Assembly: GCF_001483135.1 (NCBI RefSeq)
Contig: NZ_LNAL01000008.1
Location: 1,116,001-1,180,000 of the forward strand
DNA from: Solirubrum puertoriconensis
GTDB lineage: Bacteria; Bacteroidota; Bacteroidia; Cytophagales; Hymenobacteraceae
Length of the DNA: 64,000 nt
Reading direction: 5' to 3'
Both the position numbers and the translations under genes were made by a program. Below, piece by piece: positions 9,144 through 18,133 of this stretch. Below the pieces are notes generated by a model, which was not told the origin of the DNA, ran no database searches, and was given only the letters and a program-made list of their open reading frames with translations. The first letter of the stretch is position 1; each line of letters opens with the position of its first letter.

Positions 9144-9174
9144 CAAATATAGCTGTTGTAAAGCTTAGCTACAA
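9144..9174 (-). promoter_or_regulatory. Bacteroidota-type promoter of rplS
   Basis: On the minus strand a TTG (9174-9172) is followed after exactly 20 bases by TATATTTG (9151-9144), a full match to the known TTG-N19-21-TAnnTTTG consensus. The -33 element is next to the trmD stop codon. Transcription would start about 50 bases before the rplS ATG. Confidence 0.7.
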
Positions 9175-9176
9175 TA

Positions 9177-9914
9177 CTAAGCGTTAGGTTTTTTGCGACG
9201 CCGCTTGGGTTGCGGCGCCTCAAAGGCTTCGGCAGGCAAATCGGACAACAAATCCGGGCGGCGCTGGCGGGTACGCTCCAGTGCTTTTTCCTGCCGCCAT
9301 TCGTCTACTTTGGGCGTATCGCCCGATACCAGAATGCTCGGAACCTCGCGGCCGCGCCACTCCGCGGGGCGGGTGTATACGGGCGGGGCTAGCAAACCAT
9401 CCTGAAAAGAGTCGCTTAGCGCCGACTCCTCGTTGCCCAACACACCCGGCAGCAGACGTATTACGGCATCTACCACCACGGCTGCGCCTAGCTCGCCACC
9501 GCTTAGCACAAAATCGCCGATGCTGATTTCCTCGGTGACATACTCTTCCCGGATGCGCTCGTCGATGCCCTTGTAGTGGCCGCAAAGCAGAATGATGTTC
9601 TGCGTTAACGAGAGACGGTTAGCCGCTGCCTGCCGAAAGGTTGGCCCATCGGGCGTGAGGTAGATGACAGCGTCGTAGGTGCGCTCTGCCAATAACCCAT
9701 CGAGGCAAGCAGCAATGGGCTCGGGGCGCAATACCATGCCGGCTCCGCCACCAAAGGCATAGTCGTCGATCTGGCCGTGCTTGTTGATGGCAAACCGACG
9801 CAAATCGTGCAGATGAATTTCGGCCAAGCCTTTGTCCTGTGCCCGGCGAACAATAGAGTGCGCGAAGGGGCTGGAGAGCAACTCGGGCTGACAGGTTACG
9901 ATATCGAAGCGCAT
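9177..9914 (-). CDS. trmD: tRNA (guanine-N1)-methyltransferase
   Basis: A 245-residue SPOUT methyltransferase that makes m1G37 in tRNAs reading codons starting with C or G next to the anticodon, using S-adenosylmethionine. The trefoil-knot signatures are present: DDYAFGGGAGMVLRPEP (about residues 50-66), LLCGHYKGIDERI (about 110-122) and EISIGDFVLSGGE with the catalytic Asp. The C-terminal 30 residues are a basic tail (PKRRRKKP). Start ATG 9914 is immediately before the family's first strand MRFDIVT. It lies between rimM and rplS as in many bacteria. Confidence 0.97.
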   Translation of the reverse strand: MRFDIVTCQPELLSSPFAHSIVRRAQDKGLAEIHLHDLRRFAINKHGQIDDYAFGGGAGMVLRPEPIAACLDGLLAERTYDAVIYLTPDGPTFRQAAANRLSLTQNIILLCGHYKGIDERIREEYVTEEISIGDFVLSGGELGAAVVVDAVIRLLPGVLGNEESALSDSFQDGLLAPPVYTRPAEWRGREVPSILVSGDTPKVDEWRQEKALERTRQRRPDLLSDLPAEAFEAPQPKRRRKKPNA

Positions 9915-9981
9915 GGGGAATACTAGTGGCGCAGGGCGTGGGGCCTAGGTGGGCAAACGCTCCGCAGCAAACGGCAGCTGA

Positions 9982-10563
9982 TTACGGCTCGTCGAATTCG
10001 TCGGGCTCGTCACGCTCGCGCGACGTGGGGCTGAGGTAGACATCGAGCAAACCCTCGGGCAGCGTTACGTGCAGCTCGCGAGCTTCCTCGTCGGCGTGCT
10101 GTATCAACTCATCTACCACCGGAATCAGTACTTCCTTGCCTTGATAACTCATGGCGAGTAAGTCCTGCTCGGGCATTTCGTAGAAGCTTTCCACAATGCC
10201 CAGCTTGCCTAGGTTGGCATCAATCACGGTGTAACCAACAACCTCATGGAAGTAAAACTGATCTTCTTCCAGTTCCGGCAAATCGGCAAGCGGACGGTAG
10301 AGTTTCAGGCCCCGAAACAGCTCGGCATCTTCTAGCCGGTCCACGTTTTTAAGCTTGAGGAGCACGCGCGTACCCGCCTGCACCGACAGGCGCTGCACCT
10401 CGAAGCGGTACAGTTTACCCGAGCCCACGGGGCGCTCTACGTACACTTCTTCCACATCAAGATACTCCTCGATGTTGTCTACGTCGAACTCGGCCACCAG
10501 CTGGCCTTTCAGGCCGTGGGCTTTCACCACAAAGCCCAGTTCGTAGCATTCGTCGGTAGTCAT
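9982..10563 (-). CDS. rimM: Ribosome maturation factor RimM
   Basis: A 193-residue 16S rRNA processing factor that binds S19 and helps assemble the 30S head. The N-terminal beta-barrel has GFVVKAHGLKGQL (about residues 9-21), and the C-terminal PRC-barrel has FHEVVGYTVID and LIPVVDELI. The frame is open further upstream, but ATG 10563 directly precedes the conserved part, while the longer N-terminus would be translated from the large hairpin, so 10563 is chosen. The C-terminus is strongly acidic (DEPDEFDEP). It lies in the rpsP operon. Confidence 0.95.
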   Translation of the reverse strand: MTTDECYELGFVVKAHGLKGQLVAEFDVDNIEEYLDVEEVYVERPVGSGKLYRFEVQRLSVQAGTRVLLKLKNVDRLEDAELFRGLKLYRPLADLPELEEDQFYFHEVVGYTVIDANLGKLGIVESFYEMPEQDLLAMSYQGKEVLIPVVDELIQHADEEARELHVTLPEGLLDVYLSPTSRERDEPDEFDEP

Positions 10564-10583
10564 GGCTGTTTGTGAAGTAAAAA

Positions 10584-10661
10584 GTTTAGGAGTTTTTGAG
10601 CTTGCGGCTCGAGAATTTCCGGGGGAAACTCCCAAGCTGCGCAACTCAAAAACTCCTAAAC
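10584..10661 (-). repeat. Long near-perfect hairpin between rpsP and rimM
   Basis: The outer arms GTTTAGGAGTTTTTGAG (10584-10600) and its exact complement (10645-10661) make a 17-bp stem. The interior continues pairing in short blocks: TTGCG with CGCAA, GCT with AGC, GAG with CTC, TTTCC with GGAAA, around a GGG loop. The whole 78 bases can form one long rod in RNA from either strand. A further copy of CTCCTAAA lies just beyond. It sits inside a ribosomal-protein operon, where it could attenuate, be an RNase cut site, or be a small palindromic repeat element. Confidence 0.8.
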
Positions 10662-10682
10662 AGAGAAGACTCCTAAAATGAA

Positions 10683-11219
10683 TTAGGCGTTGGCTTCTTC
10701 AGCGTTTTCGGCCGGAGCCTCAGCACCTTCGGCTTCAGCTTCGGCAGCCGGAGCGGTTGCAACGGCTTGCTTCTGACGCAGAGCTTCGGCGCGGGCTTCG
10801 CGAACTTTGGTTTCAGCAGCAAGCTGCTGCTTGCGAGCCTCGTCCTTGGCGCTGCCTACGTTGGTGCGCTTGCTCTCGATCTTGGCGTTTTTCTCGTCGA
10901 GCCACTGGGTGAAGCGTTGGTCGGCTACATCCTGCGTGATAGCGCCCTTGATAACGCCGAGTTGCAGGTGCTTGCGGAACAGCACACCGCGGTACGACAG
11001 CATAGCACGCACCGTGTCGGTCGGCTGAGCGCCTTTCATCAGCCAATCGAAAGCCTTGTCGGCATCGAAGTTGATGGTAGCCGGGTTGGTGAGCGGGTTG
11101 TAGGTGCCGAGCTTCTCGATGAAGCGGCCGTCGCGAGGCGAGCGGGAGTCAGCAACTACGATGTCGTACATAGCGGCCTTCTTGCGGCCGCGACGGGCGA
11201 GGCGGATTTTAACTGCCAT
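10683..11219 (-). CDS. rpsP: Ribosomal protein S16 with long C-terminal tail
   Basis: A 178-residue S16. Residues 1-85 are the standard protein ([37 protein letters not shown] within it). Residues about 85-130 continue with a helical segment found in Bacteroidota S16, and residues about 130-178 are a low-complexity tail rich in Ala and Glu. S16 in most bacteria is about 80-90 residues, so this is the long Bacteroidota form with an extra acidic tail. It is first in the rimM-trmD-rplS group. Codons are more uniform and abundant-tRNA-like than in neighbours. Confidence 0.96.
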   Translation of the reverse strand: MAVKIRLARRGRKKAAMYDIVVADSRSPRDGRFIEKLGTYNPLTNPATINFDADKAFDWLMKGAQPTDTVRAMLSYRGVLFRKHLQLGVIKGAITQDVADQRFTQWLDEKNAKIESKRTNVGSAKDEARKQQLAAETKVREARAEALRQKQAVATAPAAEAEAEGAEAPAENAEEANA

Positions 11220-11277
11220 AAACCGTGTCGGTTAGGTGACGGAACTCGTCCGTCGGATGAAAAATGATTTGGAGGCG

Positions 11278-11285
11278 CAAAGGTA
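11278..11285 (-). promoter_or_regulatory. Probable -7 element upstream of rpsP
   Basis: TACCTTTG on the minus strand matches TAnnTTTG about 60 bases before the rpsP ATG. No TTG is present at the expected -33 distance, so the assignment rests on one element. Confidence 0.4.
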
Positions 11286-11399
11286 AGGGAAATCTGCCAC
11301 TTTGCGGAATGCCGCTGCCGATTTATCGATGCTTGCTAACCGACCTGCAACCTATTTCCTAGGTGACAACTGGCGCAAGAGGTTAAAGCTTGATAAAAG

Positions 11400-11435
11400 C
11401 ACAAGGCCATTCCGCAGCTGCGGAATGGCCTTGTG
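11400..11435. terminator. Perfect 36-bp palindrome terminator
   Basis: The sequence from 11400 is a perfect 18+18 palindrome beginning CACAAGGCCATTCCGCAG. It follows the desaturase stop codon on the minus strand and would form a very stable hairpin. Confidence 0.8.
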
Positions 11436-11452
11436 TGATGATGCGAATGGAC

Positions 11453-12214
11453 TTAGGCTGCAAGGCGCTCGGGCTCTTGGGCCGCTACTTTGCGCTTCAG
11501 CTTGATAATACCTACTTTATCCAGCGTCCAGATGACGGGGTAGGTGGGGTCAACTTCCCACCACTTCACGCCGAAGTTGACGCGCATGGGCAGCTTGTGG
11601 TGGTTGTTCTGGAATAGCTCGCCGCCGGTGAGGAAATCGAAGAACAGAGAGTTGCGCGACTTGTCGTTGTTGTCGAAGTTCTGGTAGCCGTACTTGTGCC
11701 CGCTCCAGTTGACGATGGCGCCGTGGATGGGGCCCATTAGGAAGTGCAGGGGCAATAGCAGAAACTGCCACCACGCTGTGGCAAACGCCACGTAGAACAG
11801 CACATAAGCGGTGCCCCAGCCCACGCGCGACATCCAATTGTCGCCAATGCGCTCCAGCACATTCCAAGTGGGGTAGTCGCCCTCGAAGCGTTTGGCCAGC
11901 TCGTAATCGTTGTTCAGTACCGAGTTGTAGATGTTTTTCGTCTTCCACATCATCGTAAAGGCATTAGACGAGAAGTGGGGCGAGTGCGGATCCTTTTCCG
12001 TATCGGAGTAGGCGTGGTGCATGCGGTGCAACAGCGCGTACGCCCGCGGCGACAAGTACGAGGAACCTTGCGCTACGTAGGTTAGCGCAAAGAAGAACTG
12101 CTCCCAAAATCGGTTCATGGTGTACATTTTGTGCGCTGCGTAGCGGTGCAGATAGAACGTCTGCACGAACAGCGACAAGTACCAGTGCCCGACGAAAAAC
12201 AACAGAATCGGCAT
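11453..12214 (-). CDS. Acyl-CoA / fatty acid desaturase
   Basis: A 253-residue integral membrane di-iron desaturase that introduces a double bond (usually delta-9) in long acyl chains. The three histidine boxes are visible: HRYAAH at about residues 23-28, HRMHH at about 63-67 and NNHH at about 204-207. Hydrophobic segments at the N-terminus and at about residues 130-160 anchor it. Length is short but normal for bacterial acyl-CoA desaturases. Start ATG 12214 precedes the first membrane segment. It is a single gene with a terminator behind it. Substrate specificity cannot be read from sequence. Confidence 0.9.
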   Translation of the reverse strand: MPILLFFVGHWYLSLFVQTFYLHRYAAHKMYTMNRFWEQFFFALTYVAQGSSYLSPRAYALLHRMHHAYSDTEKDPHSPHFSSNAFTMMWKTKNIYNSVLNNDYELAKRFEGDYPTWNVLERIGDNWMSRVGWGTAYVLFYVAFATAWWQFLLLPLHFLMGPIHGAIVNWSGHKYGYQNFDNNDKSRNSLFFDFLTGGELFQNNHHKLPMRVNFGVKWWEVDPTYPVIWTLDKVGIIKLKRKVAAQEPERLAA

Positions 12215-12290
12215 GGATGATATTGAAAAAGATGTGGAAAAGCCTTGAACGCCTAAACACGCTCAAGGCCGTTTGGTTCAAGCCAGTGCG

Positions 12291-12298
12291 CAAACGTA
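12291..12298 (-). promoter_or_regulatory. Probable -7 element of the desaturase gene
   Basis: TACGTTTG on the minus strand matches TAnnTTTG, 77 bases before the desaturase ATG. There is no TTG at the right distance upstream. Confidence 0.35.
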
Positions 12299-12387
12299 CG
12301 ACAGCTTTAGCGGCTAATAAAAAGTGACTTTTGTCAGAATTCGCTACTGCTTGTTCGGGCGTTGGCTGCCTAAGATTTTGTGCTGCT

Positions 12388-13101
12388 TTAGGCAAACGCA
12401 AGCTCGCGCGCGGGGTCCCACACCTCGGCATCGGGGAGTGGAGCCATCACGTCCATCTCCTGCTGCGTAACGGGGTGCTTGAAGCGCAGCCGGCGAGCAT
12501 GCAAGGCAATGCTGAGGTCGGGGAGAGGAGCCATGGCCCCGTACTTTACGTCGCCGGTAATGGGCGTACCCAGGCCGGTAGAAAGCTGTACCCGGATTTG
12601 GTGCGGGCGCCCGGTTATGGGGTTTACCTCGAGTAAGTAGCGGTGGCCTACTTGGGCCAGCACTTTGTAGTGTAGCTCGGCGCGCTGGCCCTGTGTGTGC
12701 TTCTGCGCATAGGCCTTGGTTACGTTGCGCATGGGGTCTTTCACCAGCCAATGCACCAGTGTGCCTTCGGTTTGCTGGGGTGCCTTGCCCACCAATGCCC
12801 AATAGGTTTTGTGCATGTGGTTGTCGCGGAACATCTCGTTCAGGCGGCTTAGGGCTTTGCTGGTTTTGGCCAGCACCACCACGCCCGTAACGGGCCGATC
12901 GAGGCGGTGGCACACGCCCACAAAAGCATTGCCGGGCTTCTTATACTTCAGGCGCAGGTATTCGGCCGCCTTCGACGAGAGCGGTTCGTCGCCGGTTTCG
13001 TCGCCTTGTACCAAGGTACCAGCGGTTTTGTTGAGCACCAGCAGGTGGTTGTCTTCGAACAGAATTTCCTTCTGCTCCGACCAGATAGCAGGTCTATTCA
13101 C
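12388..13101 (-). CDS. RluA/RluD-family RNA pseudouridine synthase
   Basis: A 237-residue enzyme that isomerises uridine to pseudouridine in rRNA or tRNA. The catalytic motif HRLDRPVTG (about residues 65-73, with the nucleophilic Asp) and the later GRPHQIRVQL and LHARRLRF blocks are intact. There is no S4 domain, which fits RluA/RluC-like short forms. The start is GTG 13101, as no ATG lies before the first conserved strand ILFEDNHLLVLNK. The target base cannot be told from sequence. Confidence 0.92.
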   Translation of the reverse strand: MNRPAIWSEQKEILFEDNHLLVLNKTAGTLVQGDETGDEPLSSKAAEYLRLKYKKPGNAFVGVCHRLDRPVTGVVVLAKTSKALSRLNEMFRDNHMHKTYWALVGKAPQQTEGTLVHWLVKDPMRNVTKAYAQKHTQGQRAELHYKVLAQVGHRYLLEVNPITGRPHQIRVQLSTGLGTPITGDVKYGAMAPLPDLSIALHARRLRFKHPVTQQEMDVMAPLPDAEVWDPARELAFA

Positions 13102-13303
13102 AAGTGGAATCCAGAAAAGGTATGTAAGCGTTGGGGGCGGGCTCGGAATAATTCAACACGCTGCAAATACCGCTCCGCAAAACAGAAGCCGGCTGCCGTG
13201 CCTACCAACGATCTGCACAAATAAACGACAGAGTTTGGAAACTGATGCGGAATTGCGAATTAAAAGCGGATTAGGGCCTTGCTACGCGGCGGGCTAGATA
13301 GCA

Positions 13304-13363
13304 GCTGCCGCGGCACGCACTAGTAATGCCTAGGTGGCAGTAGCTAGTGCGTGCCGCGGCAGC
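13304..13363 (-). terminator. Large terminator hairpin after panB
   Basis: A perfect 20-bp stem starting GCTGCCGCGG (13304-13323 with 13344-13363) carries a 20-base loop that itself can pair TGCC with GGCA around TAGGT. It lies 18 bases past the panB stop codon. Confidence 0.8.
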
Positions 13364-13380
13364 AATGGGTAAGCTTAGGC

Positions 13381-14196
13381 TTAGTAAGCCTCTTTTTCGT
13401 TCGGAAAGTCGCGGCCCTTTACGTCTTCAATGTACTGCGTTACGGCTTGGTGCATCAGGTCGCCGAGTTCGGCGTAGCGGCGCAAGAAGCGGGGTTTGAA
13501 CTCTTGCGTAATGCCCAGCATGTCGTGTACTACCAGCACCTGGCCATCTACATCGGGGCCGGCGCCAATGCCGATAACCGGAATGGTGAGCTGCTCGGCC
13601 ACTTGTTTGGCCAAGGCCGACGGAATTTTCTCGAGCACCAACGCAAAGCAGCCCAGTTCCTCCAGCAGCTTGGCATCTTCGATCAGCTTCTGCGCTTCGG
13701 CTTCTTCTTTGGCCCGCACGGTGTAGGTGCCAAACTTATAAATGCTTTGCGGCGTGAGGCCTAGGTGCCCCATCACCGGAATGCCGGCTGTGAGGATGCG
13801 GATAATGCTGTCTTTGATTTCGGCGCCGCCTTCGAGCTTTACCCCGTGCCCGCCCGATTCCTTCATGATGCGGATGGCCGAACGCAAAGCCTCCGACGAG
13901 TTGCCTTGGTACGAGCCAAACGGCATATCAACCACCACAAACGCCCGGCCTACCGCGCGCACTACCGAGGCGGCGTGGTAAATCATTTGATCCAAGGTGA
14001 TGGGCAGCGTGGTTTCGTGGCCGGCCATTACGTTGGAGGCCGAGTCGCCGACGAGCAGCACATCGATGCCGGCGCCGTCGAGGATTTTGGCCATCGAGTA
14101 ATCGTATGCGGTGAGCATCGAGATTCGCTCGCCGCGCTGCTTCATGGCCAGCAGTTGGTGCGTGGTTACCCGTTTGATTTCCCTGTGCTGCGACAT
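13381..14196 (-). CDS. panB: 3-methyl-2-oxobutanoate hydroxymethyltransferase
   Basis: A 271-residue ketopantoate synthase, the first committed step to pantothenate and CoA, using methylene-tetrahydrofolate. Family blocks in order: [74 protein letters not shown] and the metal-binding DMLGI. An upstream GTG/ATG at 14289 would add 31 residues not seen in PanB, so ATG 14196 ([12 protein letters not shown]) is used. Single gene, ended by the large hairpin at 13304-13363. Confidence 0.96.
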   Translation of the reverse strand: MSQHREIKRVTTHQLLAMKQRGERISMLTAYDYSMAKILDGAGIDVLLVGDSASNVMAGHETTLPITLDQMIYHAASVVRAVGRAFVVVDMPFGSYQGNSSEALRSAIRIMKESGGHGVKLEGGAEIKDSIIRILTAGIPVMGHLGLTPQSIYKFGTYTVRAKEEAEAQKLIEDAKLLEELGCFALVLEKIPSALAKQVAEQLTIPVIGIGAGPDVDGQVLVVHDMLGITQEFKPRFLRRYAELGDLMHQAVTQYIEDVKGRDFPNEKEAY

Positions 14197-14286
14197 CGGA
14201 AGAAAGCTTGTAGGCTGATGGTGGTTGATTGCGGAACAGCGGCAAAGCTGCAGGTTTTTTGGCACATCGGCCACCTGTTTACAAAG

Positions 14287-14329
14287 CAAAACCGCTCCTT
14301 GGCAACGTGGCTGCCGAGGAGCGGTTTTG
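14287..14329. terminator. Terminator after lptD
   Basis: An 18-bp stem (14287-14304 with 14312-14329, one G-U pair) starting CAAAACCGCTCC closes a 7-base loop between the lptD stop and panB start on the minus strand. Confidence 0.85.
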
Positions 14330-14354
14330 GTACCTAGGGCTACCCGCGGAGGCG

Positions 14355-17150
14355 CTAGCGGTTAAGGAAGGTACGGTTGCGATTGAGCTTCAAATCCTGC
14401 AGCAGCGCCGATTTAGCCCCGATGGTTACGCTAAACCCTTGAATTTGGCCGACGGGCGTCCAGCTACCGGTAATCTGCCAGCAGTGCAAGTCGCGGAAGA
14501 AGTTGAGCTGCGTGATGGTTATGCGGTTCGCCACGAAGTCGTAGCCCGAGGTGTAGCTCAAACGCATTTTATCCGTCAGCTTCACCTCGCCGCTTACGTT
14601 GAGCGCCACGGTTGGCCACGAGCGTTGCCGCTCAAAGCCTGGGCGCGGAGCCCTAGGTCCGGGGTCTTGGTAGAGGGCGCCCAGCGAGGCGTTCAGCGTC
14701 CACGGAATGGTGAAGTCGAGGTAATCTACGTAGGAGTCGGGCTGGTTGGGGTTGCCCAGCACGGGGTCGTTGGTGGGCGCTACCCGCTGTTGGCGGTTGC
14801 CCGGCTGGCCTGGGCGCCTGTTGCTGTCGAACTGGTACGTCAGCTGCACCGAGGCGTTATCGAGGCGAGCTAAGCGCTTGGCTTCAAACAGGTAGCGGTC
14901 GATTAGTCGGCCCGTGGAGTCGCGCTGGTAAAAGTTGAGCGAGGAAGACACCAGGAAATTCAACTTCTGGGCTACTTGGGTGCGGAAGCTAACCGACAGT
15001 GGCGCGAGGCGCAGCGAGTCGGCCGCAAAGTTGTAGCCCGAGCTCAGATCAAAGCCGTCGATCAGGCTAACCTTTTTGTAGGGCTGAGTGCCGGTGGTGT
15101 CCTGCTTGTTGCGCACCTTCATTTCTACCTGGTTTTGCAGGCCAAAACTAACTTGGCTTACGCGCCCACCTGCCGGAATGGCAAACGGGAAACCAGCATA
15201 GCGCGAGAAGGCACGAGTATCATTCAGTGGCGTTAATAATTGGCCGGAGGTGTTGCGCAAATCACCTAGCCGTAGCTGATCATACAGTCGGCGGCTCCCT
15301 TGGTAGTTCGGCGAGCCGGTAAAGTTGATACTCGGCGCGAGACGGTGGCGGATGGCCTGAATTTTACCACCTGGCTTAAAGTTGACAGTGCCGTAGAGGT
15401 TTGTAGATAGCGAGGCACCGTACGATACATTGTGTACAATGTTGAATCCGCGAACGGTGTCGATACGCACCGCCCGAGCGGCCGGTACATAGGTGTAGTT
15501 GAGTTGCTTGTTATACCACGTTTGTCCGTAGTTGACCGTTGGCGTAAGCGAGAAGTGTCGGAAGAGATTGTACTGACCTAGGGTGATATCGAAGCGGTTC
15601 TGAACGGCGGTTTGGGCGTTGCGCAAGAACGGGCGCAGGTTATCGAAGCGCACTGGAATGGTACGCGACTGCGCTTGGCCACCGAGTAGCGGAATGCCGG
15701 CTTCAAGCACCCGCGCCTGCTCCACGTTGGTCAGGCGGTTTTGGCCCGTTAGCTGGTAGGCTACCGCAAACTGCTCGTACCAGGCGCCGCGCGTGGGCAG
15801 GCCCAGCAAACGGTAGAAGTTTTGGCGCTGCACGCCCACCGTTACGTCGGGCAGGGTTAGGTTCACGGTGCCGGTAATGGTGTTCAAATCCTGCGCGGCC
15901 TGAACCGAGTAGTTGATGGGCAGGTTGCGCAGCTGCTTCTGGTAGCTGATCGTAGAGTTGAACGCCGGCGTGAGGTAGTTGCGCACATCCAGCGTGTTCT
16001 GCTGGTTGAACTCGGGGCTACCCGTGCGCACGTTGGCCGAGAAACGGCCACCACCAGGCCGCGGCGTGGGGTTGTGGCTCCACGACAGCCAGAAAGTGCG
16101 CGGCTTGAAATTGCGCCGCACGTTGGGGTCGGTATTTACCGCCTCGGAGCGCAGCAGCTGCCCAGCCGGGCGGCGCGAATAGCTAAAGTCGAGGCGGCCA
16201 TCGTAGCGGTAGCGCTTGCGGTAGGTAAGGTCGGTATTTACGCCGAAGCCGCCGAACGACACGCCGGCACCTGAATACACGCTGCCCGTTACCCGTAGCC
16301 CTAGGTACTGGTTGATGGCCCAGTAATAGCCACCGTTGGTGAGGTAAAAGCCGCGGTCGACGGCTTGCCCGAACGTAGGAATAATCACGCCCGAGGCGCG
16401 GCTTTTGCCGGGGCTGGGAAAGTAACCGAATAAGAAACCTAGGGGCGTCGGAATGTCGCCAATAACCAGGTTAAAGGGCCCGGTAACTACCTGCTTGCGG
16501 GGTACCACCTTCATCTTGCTGGCGTTGATGAAGAAGTGCGGGTGCTCGAGGTTACACGTGGTGTAGCGGCCGCGCAGGCCGTAAATCTCGTTCAGCTCGT
16601 TTTTCTTCACCACCTCGGCATGGATGTAGCCTTCGCCCTGCTGGGTTATGGCCTCCGAAATCTTGCCTTTGCGGGTTTTGAAGTTGTAAGCAATGCGACC
16701 GGCCTGGTAGGTTTCGGCAGCGTCCTTAAACACCGGCTTGTCGCGCACGCGGCCCGTCGAGTCTTTCAGCCCCTCGGCCGTCAGCACGTTTTGGTTGTAA
16801 TCGACGGTGATAACGCCCGCTTTCAGCGACATTTCGCCGTAGTCGACGTTGGCTTTGTCGTAGAGCGTGGCTTTTTTCTCCTGCACATTAAAGCGAATGG
16901 AGTCTTTGGCCTGGTACTTAACGGTGGTTTCAATGTCGCCCTTGCGGGTAACTACGCGCACTGTATCGAGCGTGCGGCGAATGGTATCGGGCGGAAGGGC
17001 AGCGGGCGTAGTGCGGCGCGGGCCTTGCTGCGCCCATGCGGCCGGCAAGCCTACCGAACAGAGCATAAACAACAAGCCAAACAAGAGCAGGCAGTGCTGC
17101 GCCCGTTGGTTGCGGCATAGCGTTTGAATATGCGCCCCAGGAAGAGTCAC
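14355..17150 (-). CDS. lptD: LPS assembly protein LptD-like, OstA domain plus barrel
   Basis: A 931-residue outer-membrane protein that inserts lipopolysaccharide at the cell surface. After a signal region ending AAWA, residues about 60-250 form an OstA/LptA-type jelly roll ([35 protein letters not shown]), followed by [20 protein letters not shown], typical of Bacteroidota LptD, and then a long strand-rich barrel to the C-terminus. The frame is open to 17312, but that would overlap the divergent amidase gene; GTG 17150 gives a signal peptide and lies 38 bases after a -7-like promoter element. The partner LptE and the transport ATPase genes are not in the window. Confidence 0.88.
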   Translation of the reverse strand: MTLPGAHIQTLCRNQRAQHCLLLFGLLFMLCSVGLPAAWAQQGPRRTTPAALPPDTIRRTLDTVRVVTRKGDIETTVKYQAKDSIRFNVQEKKATLYDKANVDYGEMSLKAGVITVDYNQNVLTAEGLKDSTGRVRDKPVFKDAAETYQAGRIAYNFKTRKGKISEAITQQGEGYIHAEVVKKNELNEIYGLRGRYTTCNLEHPHFFINASKMKVVPRKQVVTGPFNLVIGDIPTPLGFLFGYFPSPGKSRASGVIIPTFGQAVDRGFYLTNGGYYWAINQYLGLRVTGSVYSGAGVSFGGFGVNTDLTYRKRYRYDGRLDFSYSRRPAGQLLRSEAVNTDPNVRRNFKPRTFWLSWSHNPTPRPGGGRFSANVRTGSPEFNQQNTLDVRNYLTPAFNSTISYQKQLRNLPINYSVQAAQDLNTITGTVNLTLPDVTVGVQRQNFYRLLGLPTRGAWYEQFAVAYQLTGQNRLTNVEQARVLEAGIPLLGGQAQSRTIPVRFDNLRPFLRNAQTAVQNRFDITLGQYNLFRHFSLTPTVNYGQTWYNKQLNYTYVPAARAVRIDTVRGFNIVHNVSYGASLSTNLYGTVNFKPGGKIQAIRHRLAPSINFTGSPNYQGSRRLYDQLRLGDLRNTSGQLLTPLNDTRAFSRYAGFPFAIPAGGRVSQVSFGLQNQVEMKVRNKQDTTGTQPYKKVSLIDGFDLSSGYNFAADSLRLAPLSVSFRTQVAQKLNFLVSSSLNFYQRDSTGRLIDRYLFEAKRLARLDNASVQLTYQFDSNRRPGQPGNRQQRVAPTNDPVLGNPNQPDSYVDYLDFTIPWTLNASLGALYQDPGPRAPRPGFERQRSWPTVALNVSGEVKLTDKMRLSYTSGYDFVANRITITQLNFFRDLHCWQITGSWTPVGQIQGFSVTIGAKSALLQDLKLNRNRTFLNR

Positions 17151-17187
17151 GTAGAGCAGAATTGCTTTATTTTGTGGCTTAAGTGTG

Positions 17188-17195
17188 CAAAAGTA
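17188..17195 (-). promoter_or_regulatory. Probable -7 element of lptD
   Basis: TACTTTTG on the minus strand matches TAnnTTTG, 38 bases before the GTG start chosen for lptD. No -33 TTG is found at the standard distance. If real, it excludes starts upstream of 17188. Confidence 0.45.
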
Positions 17196-17224
17196 GCGGG
17201 TAGCCGCCCCATCTAACGAACTCT

Positions 17225-18058
17225 GTGCGGAATATTGTCCTTCTCGGTACGGCGCTATTGGCGCTATTAGCCGGTCCGGCGGCCAGCGTACAGCAGGTGC
17301 CTGGCCAGCCAACTGATACGACCCGAACCACTGGTTCGGCTAACGTTTTTCGGCTGCGTACGGTGGTGCTCGATGCCGGCCACGGCGGCAAAGACCGGGG
17401 CTGCGCCGGCCAATCGGCCCGCGAGGCCGATGTGGCCCTAAAAATTGTGCTGGAGCTAGGTCGGCAGATAGAAGAAAACATGCCGGAGGTGCGGGTGATT
17501 TACACGCGCAAAACCGACGAGTTTGTGGAACTGGCCGACCGCGCTGGCATTGCCAACAAGCACAACGCCGACCTGTTCATCTCGGTGCACTGCAACGCCG
17601 GCCCCACGGTAGCGCGCGGTACCGAAGTGTGGACCATGGGTGCGCACAAAACCGAGGCAAACCTGGCTACGGCCAAGCGCGAAAACGCCGTAATTCTGCA
17701 GGAAGACAATTATAAGGAGCGCTACGCCGGCTTCGATCCCAGCTCACCGCAAAGCCACATCCTGTTCTCGCTTTACCAAAGCGCCCACATCGACAACAGC
17801 CTGCGCTTCGCGGCCAAAGTCGATCATGAATTTCGCACCTCGGTGGGGCGGCCTTCGCGGGGCGTAAAGCAGGCAGGTTTTCTAGTGCTCTGGAAATCCA
17901 CGATGCCTTCGGTTCTCATTGAAGCTGGCTTCCTTACCAACCCCGCCGAAGAACGATATCTGAACGATAAAGCCAACCAATCGTATATGGCTTCGGGTAT
18001 CTACCGGGCGTTCCGCAAGTACAAGCAAGAGCTTGAAGCGGGCAGTGCGGGCAATTAA
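17225..18058 (+). CDS. N-acetylmuramoyl-L-alanine amidase (Amidase_3)
   Basis: A 277-residue secreted zinc amidase that cleaves the bond between N-acetylmuramic acid and L-alanine in peptidoglycan, used in daughter-cell separation and wall turnover. Signal peptide at residues 1-22. Zinc ligands: His in DAGHGGKDRGC (about residues 49-59), Glu in READVAL, His in SVHCNA, and catalytic Glu in PSVLIEAGFLTN near residue 232. GTG 17225 is the start, as the signal peptide begins there. The gene is divergent from lptD and 75 bases before the MlaD-like gene, both envelope functions, and probably forms an operon with the latter. Confidence 0.93.
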   Translation: MRNIVLLGTALLALLAGPAASVQQVPGQPTDTTRTTGSANVFRLRTVVLDAGHGGKDRGCAGQSAREADVALKIVLELGRQIEENMPEVRVIYTRKTDEFVELADRAGIANKHNADLFISVHCNAGPTVARGTEVWTMGAHKTEANLATAKRENAVILQEDNYKERYAGFDPSSPQSHILFSLYQSAHIDNSLRFAAKVDHEFRTSVGRPSRGVKQAGFLVLWKSTMPSVLIEAGFLTNPAEERYLNDKANQSYMASGIYRAFRKYKQELEAGSAGN

Positions 18059-18133
18059 ATGGCCGCTACTTGCCATCTTGCGCCGCCGGCACGCCGGTAG
18101 TCCGCATTATCTCTCGTCCTTCCCGCCATCTCC

